A DNA stretch of 64,000 nucleotides from Vicia villosa (lineage: Eukaryota > Streptophyta > Magnoliopsida > Fabales > Fabaceae). The translations under genes were made by a program, and so were the position numbers. Positions 32,961-47,416 of the stretch are shown piece after piece (position 1 is the first letter of the stretch; every line of letters starts with the position of its first letter). Under the pieces are notes generated by a model. The model had not been told where the DNA came from. It did not search any database and worked only from the letters and a program-made list of their open reading frames with translations. The stretch lies in the NCBI RefSeq assembly GCF_029867415.1, contig NC_081183.1, positions 68,274,336 through 68,338,335 of the forward strand, in the 5' to 3' direction.

Positions 32961-35900
32961 CGGAGACCACGATTCTGACGAAGAAAGACATTGCATCCGA
33001 TCCATATTGGAGAGCGAAAACGAGACTTCTTTTGGAGATTTAGGACACCAAGTATCGGCACCGTGGCTGGAGGAGATTTGTAATGTAGTAGCAAATATCA
33101 ATCGGATTTTGTAAGGACAACTTTTTATGTGGGGGAGTATCGTCATCTTGATTGAGTGCTGATTTGTATTATCTGGCTTATTGTATGCATGTTTGAATTT
33201 TTCTATGGCGTAATGCTCCATTTTGATGGATATGCTACGCTTTTGAGGATGCAATGTTATATGCAATGAACACTATATGCAGAGTGCCAAATAAAGGCAT
33301 TAGTGAGGTAAACACCAGGGAGAATCCCCTTAGTGTTAAGGACCATGTGGAGGTGCCAATAGATATTGGACTTTGATTTGTAAGATGCACTTTTCTTTGA
33401 CTTGAAGAATGATTTCTGACTTCTCACCATGTGCTACTGCTTGGAGGATTTCCAGCTTGAGGAGATTCCCTCGATTCACCATGTTGGGGATGAGAAATCC
33501 AGATAAGAAACCCAGATGGGGGAGTAGGACAACTCCTAGGAGAAAACAAACTCCTATGCTTGAGGAATGGAACAAACTCTCGGGAGAAATAAACTCCATG
33601 CTTGGGGAGAGACCAAGGTTCCAGGAGAAATAAACTCCTATGATTAGGGAGAGAGGACAACCAAAACTCAGAAGATCGTGCCCCAAGTTTCATGACCCAT
33701 GAAGGAAATTTCCCCAGTGGATCCTTGGAGAGATTTGTCAAATCTCGACGTAACTGCCCCAGATTGGTTGAATTTGAGAGAGATTCCTCGACTTGATTGC
33801 CCCAGATATGCCAATTTTGAGAGGTCAAACCTCGATTCAATTGCCCCTGATTAGGTACATCTTACTAGAATCTTCGAGCTTTCCTTGTTTTGATGCCAAA
33901 CAAACATGGGAACAACTTCACCACGCTCGACGGAGTCTTTAAACTCTTCCCCTCAAGGTAATCAAAGAAAGCATTAACTGTTCATGCCCAACGGAGTTTT
34001 TAGAGAATCTGCCCCTTGATGGTCAACATTTGAAATGATTAGCTGTTATTCCTCGGAGTTCTCAAGTCTATTGTACTTTGACATGATCAAGTTAACCACT
34101 AATTCTCATCCTTGAAAATTTCCTTGATGTTAAGCACATATTTCGCATGCAAAAGAATGTTAATTCTAAGAATGGTAATTCTAATGCAAAGCCTATGTTA
34201 GTCTTGAAGTTGTAAAACTTTTTTGTGAAGTGAGGTTGCGACCCCTTGTAACCGAATCACTAGTTGACACAACCTCGATTTTTTGCATATGGAAGATAAA
34301 GCAAACATACGATACCAACATGGATATGAGTCACGCTTCATTGGGAGTCAGTTAAACGTTATCTCGTCAGAGTGCGCCTTCAAAATAAACCCTACTTCAA
34401 TTAGGACTTTTAAGGGTTGTAATTTGGCCGGGTTCACGGTTTTTAGAAAACAAAGGATTTTCAGGCTCAAAATTATTTGTACCCACCCCCTTCATGATGT
34501 TCTCCACTCCTATGTTCAACTTAACTTGATACGAGCGTTCATCCCTCACAAGGAATTTGGAATGGTTGAGGAATCAATGAGGTTTTTTGGACATGGCGGT
34601 CGCTCACCTTTTATTCTACTGATTCATTATCACACGACTTTGTTCTTGCTGGGCAATTTCATCATCTTTTTATTTTGCCATTTTCTTTTCATCTTTTATT
34701 CTTATTATTTTTTGCCATTTTTTTTTGCTCTTTTTTTTTTTTTGAACAAGTCGTGTGACCTCGCATTATCTTTGATTCGTTGGAGGTAATTGCGACCGCC
34801 TCATTCCTTTGATTTGATGAAGGATTACCATTGTGGTATCGTCATCTCTTGATCTCTTGATGGACTAAGGATAATCATTGCGGTTTTGACATTCCTCAAC
34901 CACCTTTTGGAGGATAACCATTGTTGTATCCTTAGATGCATACCCTTCTGGTGAGTTTTGAACACTCAATCAAGTTAAATGAACACTACCCTGCCCCAAG
35001 GTTAAAATAAGGGTTTTTTATGATTAGAAAAGAAACTCCTACTTCAAGGCTCAAAGGGGTTAACGAGGGTCTATCTCCCTTATATCTCCGGTGTTTGGGG
35101 ATTTGAAACAATGCCTGTACATCCTCAGTAGGGTTTTTTATTCAAAAACACATGATTAGAGATTTTTGCGTTTTTGTCTTTCATCATTCTCCCTCCGCTC
35201 TTTGCCTAAGCAAGAGATTAGTAAAGTTGGTATCGTAATGCCAAAAACATTTTATGAGTGAAAACGAATGGGTTTCTTCAAGACAAACATAAACAATGTA
35301 TTTTTATTTTCATTCAGAAATTAACAAGCTTTTACATGCTATAAATGCTTAAACAAACAATGAAATGTTACGAATGAGAATGCAATGAAGAACTGAATGA
35401 CTGCCATTGTTGAGGAGACTTGACTCCGTCTGGACTTGTTGATCTCAAATACTTTCTGCAGTTCCTTCCAAACTCTTCAGATTACTTCAAAAGAAAACCT
35501 CAACGAAGTCACCCAAGAGTTGTAAATTTTTGCCTCACTTTAGGGATTCGAGCAATGCGAATGATGCAATGCTCAAGATAAGAGTACGTCTTGCTTATCC
35601 CTCGTGCGGGAGCCCCAAGCATAGTCGCTAGAGTAGTAATCGCCATCATAAATGGGAAGAATCTTGTACGGCCATCAACTCAAGAGAGCTACTTCTGGTG
35701 AAGAAGACCCAACACTAGAATCTTAACCAATTGCGATTACAATAAACAAGGAAACGAATGAGCACAAGGCAATGGAATCACATCAATTTGTTTCTCATAT
35801 TCTTCTCGTCTCTGTTAACTAGCAAGGCCACTGATATATGAAGTAGAACCTTGAGAAAGAGAAGCGTTGTGTAGAACACTCTTGATTACCACATGAAAGA

Positions 35901-37450
35901 AGATTCTGACAAAGTCATCCAGGAATTTGTAACGCTTTAAGGGATTCGAGCAATGCGAATGATGCAATGCTCAAGATAAGAGTATGTCTTGCTTATCCCT
36001 CGATCGGGAGCCCCAAGCATCTTCCACACATGTACAGGAGATGATTACCAATTTAGCTTCAATATCCAAACCATCTAGAGTGAGCAAATGACCCTTGCAG
36101 TTCTTGATATTAGGCAATAGGGACAATCCAACAACATATGAATCAGTGGAGTCACGAATTTTTATGGCTTTCAATCTTCTATTCAATAGGTGGAGCCTTT
36201 TGTCAATTCCACTAATCGGAAACTTGAAGACTTCAATTTCCCAATTGTTTTCATGATGTATCTCCCTCTTAAGAGTGATAGGAATCTCAACTATGCTTCA
36301 GACATTTGAATCCATAAGACCTTCTCTTGAGGTGAGATTAACATTTGCATTTGGCTTCTAAGGAACTTGTCTCAACTCTTCGTGTCTAAGAGAAAAGCTT
36401 GAAGAGCCTTCATACATTGATTCATGTTAATCTCCATTTCTGTTCTCATCTCATTTAAAACCCACAGAGTTGTTCCAATATCAACATTTGAGCACGTAGC
36501 GGTGAGAAGTCAATTGTATTGTTGATGTCAAAGTCTGAATAGAAAGGCCCCCACAAGCTTCTGATAGAACCATGAAATGCATGATAATGCAATGTGTTCG
36601 TTTATGGAGAATCCTAAAGTCTTTTCACACTTTTTCTTTCTCTTTTTCTTTTGGAATCAAAGCTTTTTTGTATAGAATATCTTTTCTTTTCTTTTTTTTT
36701 GCTTTTCTATTTCCTTTCTCCTTTTTCTCCTTTTTTTTGGAAATAGACTTTAGGATCCCCATAAATGAAGTGGACAAAGCAATGATGATATGCAATGCAA
36801 AAGCATGGGATCAAGGTCCATATAATCTTAGTAACCACTGTGCAATCCTCTGAGTAACTGATGTATAACCTCTGCATAGGTCAAATGTCACAGGATCAAA
36901 GGTTCGACGCCTTTTTGGAACACCAACATATCAAGCACCATGAGAATAGACCAAATAAAGGTCCAACCTCGAGTATGAAGAAGTAATGGCATGTAGGAGC
37001 CAAGGTTTCCTGTCCCACCCCAATCTCACGGGTATGAAGTCTAGACACAGACAAGTGGTCCCTAATGGTCACCAGGGTCTACAGTTCCCATGGGGTACAA
37101 AGTGTTTGAGGCAACAAGCGTGCCAGACACAGTGTTCCATGAAAGAACCTCGCCCAGTTGTGGTACCCCATGTTGAACTCGATCGTAGCAAGGGCCACGA
37201 GAGTCAACATGAGCATCCACGCTTATCCTATGTGTCACTGGCCTGGGTAGTGGGTCTTTTACCTCATACAAACCCCCCACCTGCAAAACAGAACAGAAGA
37301 CCCCAGGGAACACAAAATATAATCCATATGCATGATGTGCAAACAGAAAAATAAACATGCAACATATATACAAGATATAGACATAAAAACAACAAATAAA
37401 CACCCAATAAAATAAAACAAACAAAGGCTAGGATCGACTTGCTTAGGTAA

Positions 37451-37468
37451 TCCCCAGCAGAGTCGCCA
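37451..37468 (-). other. Primer binding site of the non-coding element
   Basis: The minus strand reads TGGCGACTCTGCTGGGGA, 2 bp from the LTR end at 37471. The perfect TGG start fits the CCA end of a tRNA. This is the tRNA-Arg-type site of Ogre. Confidence 0.9.
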
Positions 37469-37470
37469 GC

Positions 37471-40400
37471 TGTCGCACGCTCGCGAAAAATGAACAGAGT
37501 CGCCACCAATATATTTATCCCATAAGGGAAAGGAATATCAGAAAACCTAACAAAGGGTAAGAACAGGGTCTTGCGACCAGAGAATCAAGGTACGGGAGTC
37601 GGTTACGCAAGGGGAAGGTGCTAGCACCCCTCACGCCCATCGTACTCGATGGTATCCACCTATGTTTGTTTCTATCTAAAGGGTGTATACTATGTCTATG
37701 TCTAAATGTGAATGAATGCAAAGGAAATACGGGGAAAAGAAGGAATATTTACAAGTGTGCTCGTTCAAGCCCCGCGACTTGATGCCTACGTATCCTTTTC
37801 AGGAATCAGAGCGACGTAGTTCGGCTCCATAGTTTTGTTTGTTTTTGTGTTTTTTAGTTGGGCGGAGTTAACGCTCGCGCTCTTGCATAAGGGGACAGCC
37901 TAGGATGCAATAGAGCGGAGATAACAATGCCCTTAAGAAAGGAGAGAAGAGAGAGAGTTTGAGTATTTTGAGGAAATCCCTAAAGCAAGGGAAACTCGAG
38001 TTACTCTATGGTTTGTGTTTTTTAGAATTTGGGAACTTACGCCCGAATGGAACCCTAAAGCAAGGGAAATCCAGGCACTCGAATGATTCCCTAAAGCAAG
38101 GGAGATCCAAGCTTCCATTCCCTTTTTAATGATTTTCACTTTTTATTAGTGTTTTAAGTATTTTCTTTGTATTTTTTAAAGGGGATTTTATTTGGGTATT
38201 TATTAAGTGTTTTAATGTTGAAAAAGAAAAAGAATGAAAAGTGGGGGACTAGCTTAATTTCTAAGCCTAGTGTTATTCTAATCTAACTCTAATGTTATGG
38301 TAACAATTCTAAAAAAGAGCATTAAAAATGATATTAACATAGGCCAAAGTAATAGGCCAAAACCAATGTAAACACAAACATACAAAATTAGCACAAAAGT
38401 ATATAAGAAACCACTCAAAATTAAGTGCAAAAAAAACCTAAAAATACTACTATTTTTATGGGTTTTTATGAAAGAACTTAAATGTAAAAAATAACCTAAA
38501 AGTGGCTAAAATGTAAAAAATAACCTAAAAGTGGCTAAAAAAACTAACAAGTTTTATTGATTTTGTATGCATTTATTATCTAAAAATAAGAAAAAACCTA
38601 ATTCTAAAAAGAAGATAAGTGAACCCAGAGGGTGTAAACTGAATTAAGGTGCAGGGAGAAGTAAGCGCTGGGCCTAAGCAGATTGGCCCATCAGCAGTTT
38701 TTTTGCATTGAGTTTATCAGCCAAAAACGTGATGAGGTACGGGCCAGATGGGGGAGGTGTAAAGTTGATTCCGGTACAGGCCCAAAGATTTTGTATTATT
38801 CAGATTTTAATGTTCAATTAAAATAAAAATAAAAAAAATTAAAACTAAAAAAATTAAAAAAACTAGAAGAGGAATTAGGGTTACGCTGATTTGTGACCAT
38901 TGAAGTTGAAAGTTCGTATTCTTCTCTTCATGAACAGCGACGGCGGAATGGCCAAAAACTCTTCTTCTCCGATCTGTTCAACAGCGTCCTCTCAACCTTA
39001 CTCTGGTCAAAAATATTCGCAGCACACTCGTTCCAGTGCCGTCTTTTTCGGAAGTTCCTCTTTCTCGCGAACGGCGTCCAGAGACGGTAACAACATCCTT
39101 CTCTTCTCTGATCGAAGCCTTCCTCCGCCATGAGTTGGAGAAACTTGATCTCAACTCTCCTCTTTCCGATGTCCCTCACTCTCAGTCTCTCTTTGTCCTT
39201 GATGGTAGATCATCGCCCTCGTAATCACAGAAACAGAGCACCAAACACACACATACGCATCATTCAGCGACGGAGAGGCGCTTCGACATTATCTTCTTCT
39301 TCTTTTCTAATCCTTGCAACTCGTCAGCTTGTGAATACATCGAGATGTTGTTGCTATGTAGTTGCGACGATGAAGTTGAACGTGGTTACGAACCGGAGTT
39401 TGATTGTTGTTGCGGATGAAGATGATGTTGATGTTGTTGTTGATTCTTCGATTGCTCAGATTTTTGTGGTGAGTTTTTTATTGCTTTTTCTGTTATACGA
39501 TTCTTCTTCTTCTCCTTTTTCTGTTTCTTCTTCTTCTTCTTTTTCTATTTTTCCTTCTGCGATGGTGCTGAGGTTCTTGTGCGGTCGTTGCGTTGTGAGG
39601 ATGAGTTGAGAGAGGATTGAGTGGGGTTTAGCTCTGTTGTTAGAATCTCAGAGGTTGAGACTCTAGCAACAGTGGCGATTTGAGCGTATAGTGAAGGTGA
39701 AGTGGAGAGCGTTGATGGAGGAGATGGAGAGTAGTTGCAGAGAGTGAAAGAAGAGAAGTTGCAGAAGTGATGGTGATTGAAGGAGGTTGAAGATGATTAT
39801 GGAGAGAGAGTGAATGGAAGAGAATGGCGTGTGAAGAGAAGGAGTGAAGGTGGTGAATGAAAAAATGGCGTGAAGGTTGAATCAGTGAGAGAGGTTCAGT
39901 CATATAGGTTGAAGAGGGAAGTTGAATTCAGTTAGAGGGAGGTGATTCTGAGCCATTAGATGATGACTTTCGGTTATGAATTGGAGGGTGAGGATTGAAT
40001 GGTTAGAGAGTTGGTTATTGCAGTTGTAAGCTGAAGTGTGAGTTGGTTAATACTGTTTTGACAGTTAGAGGTTTATTACAAAGTGGTTGGGGTTAGTTAC
40101 AGTTGGTTTGAAAGTGAGAATTGGTTATTGAGTTACTTGGTTCTGTTATTTGAAACTAAGTTTTATTTTTGTAAGTATGCAGGGCTGGCTGTTTTCTTTT
40201 TCCTTGGTTTGATATGAATTTTTGTGGTTGTTTATTATGCAGGTTTTTTGGTTCTGACCCCATCAGTCCTTTGTTATGGTTTGTGAGAGTTGAGAATGAA
40301 AATTAAGAAAGTTAGAATCGGTTTTTGAATTGAATGTATAACTGTTTTACTTTGTTTTGATAGGTTTGGAAATGGTTTAAACATTGGATATGTGGTGTAG

Positions 40401-41963
40401 TGAATTGCTGGATTACTTCTAACCTGAATGTGTATGTTTGAATGGTTTCGAGACTCGTCTTATCTTTCTCTGATGTGTATGGAGCTGGTTATGCGAATAT
40501 GTGCAGGGCTGGATTTCATTAGCAGTGATGTGGTTTGAATGTAGCAGGTTATGTGTGGTTATTGAAAGGTATATGGTTGTACTGGTTTTTGTAATGTTAG
40601 AAATTGTTAGTAACTGTAGGAATGAGTTTAGAAATTCTGGTATGTGTGTATCTTTCCAAGCTTGTGTTGATGGATGTATTTGCAGTGGATGTACATGGAA
40701 ATAGATATGAACATGTGTGCATTTGGTTTTATTTGGAATAGCTTCTTTTTCTTTGAACCTGCAGGCTGTAGGGTATGGTGTGATTGTTTTGAATTGTACA
40801 GGTTTAGACTTTTTCTCCTGATTGCTGCTTGAACATGATTCTGTTGTGGTCTGCTTTGATGCAGGTTAGTTTCGGTTGGTTATGGTGATGAGCTTCAAGT
40901 TGTGAAAGCATGACATGGAATTCAACCAGAGCTTGTAGTAGTCACCTGGGTATAATATGAGGTTTTGCCCATGAAGCACTTTGGAACTTTGAAGACCAAG
41001 CAGAAGCTAAAGCCTTTTGAAGATTCGTGTGAGGGTTCAGACTCAGTTTGACTTTGGTCAACATAGTCAAGGTCTGACTCGGTCAACAGTTGACCCAAAA
41101 GTCAACTATTGACAAAAGTCAAAGTTGGAATTTTTATGTAATTCTGTGTATTTTTTTTGTGATGTATTCTTGGTAATTGTAATGTATTTGAACTTTGGAA
41201 ATGTAATTTGGCTCTTTGTAACTTTATTCAAATCTTGAGTTTTCCCTCCATTGTACTTCACTTGATATTCCCATATTTAAATTCTTCAATTGGCCAAACT
41301 TGAATCAAGTGGTAAATTTGTAGTGTCAAATCTTCTTCATCTTTCATCTTGTAACGTTGGATACGTGATGGCATTTGTAACTTGGAGAACTCTTGACACT
41401 TGCATCGAAATGATAATGCCTTGATACCTTGCAACTCGTACCAAGAAACCGCATGAATATTCACCTTTCTCTTTATTCTTTCTTTTTATGATTTTAAGCC
41501 GTTAATCTCCAAATCGATTTCAATGACTTATCTAAACTTTGACCAAGTAGCTTGCATTACAAGCCACAAGTATTGAAGTGAAGGACGTGTTTTGAACCAT
41601 AGAGAAACTTTTGTCTCTTATGCCTTGTACCATGACCCGTTCTCTCACAATCCACCCCATAAGCTCCAAGTGACATGAAACCTTAAACCAAATAGCCTTA
41701 GTAGATGGAAGTCAACCAGCTCAATCATGATGAATAAGAAACCCTAATCCATTTGCCTTAGGTGCATGTTGACGATGAAAGAGTTACTTGAGATGACAGC
41801 CTTAAAGCCACAAAGAACCCTAATTACCAAGATCCTCGACCACATACCAGATTTATTGATTAATGATGCATGATGTGTTAAATGACCTAATGGGAGGTAT
41901 GTACATGGATGCGAAGCCTAAACCAGTTAGAAATTAAGGGTAGGACAAATTTGGGGTATGACA
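37471..41963 (-). repeat. 5' LTR of the non-coding element
   Basis: The 4493-bp copy matches 26902-31398 with scattered substitutions and small indels. It ends at 41963, followed by CACACC (41964-41969), the second target duplication copy. Confidence 0.9.
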
Positions 41964-41969
41964 CACACC

Positions 41970-43148
41970 ATGAACATACACAGCATTGCCATATTTCGAG
42001 GGGACAACCTTGTCAGAGGAGTATGGGATTGGACCAGGCTTGGCAATGATTAGGGGAGCTACTTTGGGCTCAACAGTAATCTTTATGGGACCCTTGGTAG
42101 AAATCCTCAAGGGAGTCTTAGAGATCACGAACACGTCTTCAAATTTCTGATTCTGAGCTAGATCTTCACACAAATTTTCCATAGAAGGCATTCTTTCAAA
42201 CAGGATTGTTCGATTATCCATCAAGCGCTGAATGCCAGTCTTCAAAATTACACAACCATTTGACTGAGACGAGCAGTAGTAACAGTCTTCGACACAACCC
42301 GGAAATAAACCGGCTTGAAACAACTTCTTCTTGATAACAGGGAGAGGGGTAGTTAGGCTCATCACGTCATTAACATAAGAATCGTGGTCTACAGCATTGA
42401 CTGCCTTGTCATGCTTTGGCATAGGAGGAGTGATAACATTGGTAGTTTCCGGAGGATCGAATTCAATTTCGTCGGCATCTATCATGTCTTGAATCTTATT
42501 TTTTAGATTCCAACAACTGTTTGTGTCATGTCCAAGGCTATCAAAATGGTACGCACACTTCGCTTTGGGGTTATAACCAAGAGCAGTAGTATTAGTGGTC
42601 TTTGGAGGGTCCCTCACAGTAATCAAGTTCGCCTTCAATAGATATTGTAATGCCTGGGACAGTGGCATGTTGATTTTTGTGAAATTCCTTCTGGACGCAT
42701 CTTGTTTACGCTGATATCCCTGCTGTTGATTTGGTCGAGGTGTTGGTGTAGAAATCAGGACAGCTCCAACATATTGGCTATTATCATTTTTGTTGCGACC
42801 CTTCTGGCCGTGCACAACATTAGCTACAGTCCTCCCACTATAGGGCTTCTTTGTAACACCAGAAGAAGTAGCCACTTGAATCTTCCCACTTCGAATGCCA
42901 TTCTTGACACGTTCCCCAGTCAATATCAAATCAGTGAAGCCGACTGATGAGCTTCCCAGCAAATAACTGTAAAATGGACCAGTCAATGTACCCATGAACA
43001 TATCTACTAGCTCTCTGTCAGCCAGAGGAGGTTGAACTCTGTCAGCCAAGTCCCTCCACTTCTGAGCATACTCCTTGAAACTTTCTCTCGGACCTATGGA
43101 CATGCTTTGCAGTTGTGTATGAGTCGGTGCGAGATGAGCATTATATTG
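41970..43148 (-). pseudogene. gag: Outer Ogre gag, middle and C-terminal part
   Basis: The minus strand is homologous to the young Ogre's Gag: ESFKEYAQKWRDLADRVQPP early on, then the zinc-knuckle-like CAYH...GHDTNSC with the same CX2HX5HX4C spacing, then a Pro-rich tail. It is open from 43103 to the edge of the non-coding element. Upstream it is cut at 43148 by a solo LTR with duplicated GTATT; the homology continues at 52398. The protein would join capsid assembly, but the gene is split by two insertions. Confidence 0.88.
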
Positions 43149-44947
43149 GTATTTGTAATACGGTGGGATAACTGACTTTTATAAATGTTGCGGATAGCAA
43201 GAGTCGCCACCGACTTTTATTTTATCCAATATATGGAAAGGCTAAAAGAATAGAAAAAAAACCATTTTAAAAGACTTTGAGTTCGGGGGGTAAGTTATAC
43301 AAAGGGAAGGTGTAAGCACCCTTTGTATCCATGGTTATCCATGGGCTCTTAATTGCTTAGCTCACTTTGTTTTCAAAATGTTTGAAGTGTGGGAAAAAAT
43401 GTTTGTGTCATACCCTAATTTTTACCCCCCTGAGATGTCCCATCTCCAGACTTTTCATCAAATTCAAAACAGATACTCAGAGCAGTCACTTTTTCATCTG
43501 GTATTTAATCGAGGATGTTCAAGGACAAAAGAGCTCAGGCAAAGGATCAATCAATAAAGGGATTAGTCCCCAACACAATCATCGGACTAAAAAGCTTCAT
43601 TCTATTCACCTATGATGGATTAGACACCAATCATCTGGACTCAGGTTTGCTTGGTTCACCAATCTAGGATTTTTAGCTCATCAAGAACTACAATCAGGGA
43701 CCACATTTGGGAAACCCTAAAAAGCTCTAGGGCATCACTCAAGGGCTTCAATCATCTTCAAATGATCCATATGACAATATCCATAGGACATTACACTTCA
43801 ATTCAAGATCTACAGTCGACAATTAGGGTTTTCAGACCTAATTCACCTGCACAGTTGACTTTTAATCAGGACATGGATCCACCATTTAAAAAAGGGCTCA
43901 AGAACCTCTATTACTTCAATATAACCCATTCATATCATCCATTTGAGGAGGAGAGCTTGATTCAACACAGAAGTCCAAAATTTCACTTCATTTGAAAAAG
44001 TCAACTGTACAAGATCACCTTTGACTTTTAGGGTTTTGGTTCAAGACATGACTTTTAAGGATCAATATCATCAAAATATGATTATTGAAGTCATTTGACC
44101 AAAGAAAATCAATCAAGAATCAAAAAGTCAAAGATTGACTTTTTATACTTAGAAATTTTTCTAAGTGTTTAAAGGTCCTTTTTTCAAAACTTTGGAAAGG
44201 AATATCTCAAAATTTCAAGTACAAACTGAAAAAAACTTCCAAAATCAAAGTCGTAGATTTTGATCCATTGAACAACTTTGACACATATGATTTTTTGGCT
44301 AGAAATCAACCATTGAAGAGATATGGAGCTTCAAAGTTGCTGCCTTCATAAAACTAGCAAAAAACCCTAGTTTTCTTCAAACTTCAAGCTCATTTTTCAC
44401 ATATTTCCCAATTGATTTTGAAGAAACTCCAAACTAATGAATTGAAGTATATGTTAAGGGCTTTCTAAATTGTGCTCAACCTTCTCCAAATTCATTTTGA
44501 GCTAAGAGATATGATTGATCAAAGTTAGGCATTTGAAGTGAAATTATAGGTCATGCCTAAGTTTGAAATTTGCAGTTTTATGCAAGTGCTTACACTAATT
44601 GGTGCCTCTACACCTCAGAAACATTGCAAGGATAGGAGAGAATCGTTTGCATCATTACACAAATATTTAAAGGGGATATTCCAAAACCAAAACATGTGAT
44701 TATGTAATGATTGCATTTTGAGAATTTATAGCCAAGTGGTGAATCACCAAAGGAATCTCTTCCCAACCAATTGGAGTCATTTCTGCATCAGAATTGTCCC
44801 CTAAGATCAAGCAAAACCGATGGCTAGGGAGTGGTATCTAAGAGCTCATCATTGCACTTGGGATATTCTTTGAATTTCTTCATGGCCAAAAAACCAAAAC
44901 TACTTCACTAAGCAAGCTCACTCTCCCAAACTACTCTGTACCATTTG

Positions 44948-44958
44948 CCTATAAATAG
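44948..44958 (+). promoter_or_regulatory. TATA box of the 5.84-kb LTR
   Basis: CCTATAAATAG is followed by an A/C-rich probable start region near 44985. A consensus 5' splice site lies about 140 bp downstream. Confidence 0.6.
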
Positions 44959-47116
44959 AAGTGGATACCTCAATATTAAACACACCAAAGCAACTTTACT
45001 ACTTGATTTCTCTCTTCTCTCTATTGCTCATATTGTTCAATAGATCTCTTGGCAAGAAGAAATTCTCAAGCCAAGAGTTTCTCTATTGAAGGTGAGTGTT
45101 CTAGTTACAAAGAAGGAAGAGGTAATTCTTCATACCTCACTTGAAGATCTTCATCTTCAAGTCTCCAACAACTTGGAGCATCCAAGCAACTTGAAGCTTC
45201 ATCTTCAAGTCTCCCACAATCCAAAGAGGTGTTGGCATTGTCTTCATCAAAGGGAGCTTGCAACAACAATTTAAAGTTGTTAGCAACAAGTTCAAAGTTG
45301 TTTCAACATCAACAACAACAATTCAAAGGCGGTTTAGATTTGAAAATTCAGTGGAGCTACAAACAAATTGTGGATTCAAAGCATAACAGAGACGATGGTT
45401 CGAAATTAAAGCTTCAGCAACAATCAGTTACAACACTGGTTTGCGAATTCAGAAGCACAGCAATACGACTACTTGCATCAAAATTTTGGAAAGTAATCAA
45501 AGGCGTACCTCGACAATAAACCGGTGAAAACCTCCTCGTTGTAGGTAAGTCCAACTACACTCTCACTCTTAAAATTGCTGTTAGTTATTGCTGCTAGTTT
45601 CTGTTAAAATCAAAAACATTAGTTATCACTGCTATAACCAGAAAAAAAACAACAACGAAATAGAAAGCATAAGTTGTAGTTGTTATATCATAGAAAGGGG
45701 GGGGGAGAACAAAATTGAAGAACAAACCTTGAGTTTGTCTTCAATCAAAAGTGGCCAGAAGTTGTTGTTGTTGTTCACCGCAGGCAAAACCGAAACAGAA
45801 AGAGCGCAATTACTGAGCTATCATCAAAGAGAAAGCAAAAAACGAAAAAAATTCGGGGAAGAAGCATACCTAGGTTCTTCAAGCTTCTTCAGCCTCTTCC
45901 ATGGCCGCCGAAAAAAATTCGAAGGTTGTTGTTGTTAGTTTGTTCGGCGAGAGCAAAAGAATGAGAGAGAGGGAGTCGATGTGTGTTGTTCACCACCGAG
46001 TAAGAGGGATTGAGAGCGAAAAAGAAAGATCGATCGAGAGGAAGAGAGGAATTCTTTTTTTTGTTCTTCCATTATTTTTTTCTTCAGAAACGTAAACAAG
46101 TGAGAGAGGGAGGCTCGTCCTCTGTTCCTCGTGTTTTAGGGTTTCATTCAAACCCAGCTTGTGGAAAGAAGTATGGGCGGATCCGGGTTCTATCTGACCC
46201 GACCCGGTCCGGCCCAACATTTTTTTTATAATTATTTTCAGCTTCAAGTCAATTTGGGCTGCAGCCCCAATCCGGATTTTAACACCCCTGGCCCATTACT
46301 ATGTTTTTTTTATTATTAATTATCTCTTTAATTTTCTTTAAAAGGTTTTTATAAAAGATTTAAGTATTTTAATTTAATATAGGATTTTAATTTCTTTTAT
46401 AATCTTTATTAAAATACCAAAAAATATATTAGATACATACTTAAGTTTATGTTTTCTAAATATTTTCTTTTCACATGAAAAATCACAAAAATATCTTCTC
46501 TTAGGATTAATTTCATTTGAATTTGATATTTTTATAACTTTTGTGTAGTTAATCATTTAAATTTCTATTTGATTACTATTGCACATGTTACTTGAATTTT
46601 CTCACTTCATCCAATACTTAGAGATTATTTCTCTGTTGTCTTTTGGATTGTCTGTTTTGCTTGGTCTTCCATTTGCTGTAGAAGTCTTTAAACAATTACT
46701 GGAGGATCATGGAATGCTGTAAGCTGTGAGCTTATCCGACGTTCTATTCTGGAGTTGTGGATGCTTAATATCTGTTGAGATCTTAATTTATTCCAAGCAT
46801 ATCACTTGAGGATCAAGGTAACACCTCAAACTCAGAAATCTAATTTCTCATTCTTCGAGGTAAGCCTAAAACTCATAAAACTGTTTTCATAACAGTAATC
46901 ATTTCAAATCATCAATCAACTGTTTTCACAACAGTATTCAATTCAATTTCAAAATACAAACTTTCAACTGTTTTTTCATAAACAATAAATCATTTTAATG
47001 GGCCTCTAATAGAGTGTAAGTCCCACCACCTTTTTCTTTTCTTAGTTTGTTTTCAAAACTGTATTTACAAAATCTTCTTTCTGTTTTCAAAACATTCTTC
47101 TGGTATTTGAAGGGCA

Positions 47117-47373
47117 TTATTCCCGGTGAAACTCTTCAGATACCTATGTGACCTATGTCCATCTTCACTTCTTCTGTTTTCAAAAACCTTTAACTGTTTA
47201 TTATAAATATTCAACTGTTGCTGGTGAGGCTTTGTATATACTTCTTCAAAGGCCTCCACTCCATCTAGGTTAGGCTTTACAAGCTTTCAATTTACAGTCT
47301 TTATTTAAATTACTGTCAAATATAAACTGTTTATATATTAGGACTATGTCTGAGTGAAACCTTAGGATAGTTA

Positions 47374-47416
<43 letters not shown>

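Larger units (their letters stand above)
31399..37450 (-). other. Internal region of the non-coding element
   Basis: I find no protein similarity to ORF1, gag or pol on either strand. It holds an 80-bp array (31680-32212), a 31/32-bp array (32215-32410), a 250-bp duplication (32464-32960), and an 80-bp segment repeated 400 bp apart (35541 and 35941). T-rich runs (34660-34745, 36630-36740) create chance open frames. The remainder looks like unique non-coding filler. Confidence 0.75.
26902..41963 (-). mobile_element. Non-coding Ogre-type element (large retrotransposon derivative), 15.1 kb, minus strand
   Basis: Two 4.5-kb LTRs (26902-31398 and 37471-41963) flank a 6.1-kb internal region without gag or pol homology. 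The primer site beside the right LTR (37451-37468) and polypurine tract beside the left LTR (31399-31407) fix minus orientation. The primer type and LTR start TGTCATACCCC match Ogre, so an autonomous Ogre could supply proteins in trans. The element sits in the outer Ogre between gag and protease. The LTRs differ by scattered changes, roughly 1% by eye, which makes it older than the young Ogre. Confidence 0.9.

Noticed and set aside
34283..34789. 168-codon open frame in the non-coding element
   Set aside because: Its second half is a Phe-rich translation of a T-rich tract. There is no homology or motif, and the surrounding region is non-coding.
45229..46231. Several short open frames in the 5.84-kb solo LTR
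   Set aside because: They overlap each other in different frames, are Gln/Ser/Lys-rich low complexity, and lie in the transcribed LTR leader region.
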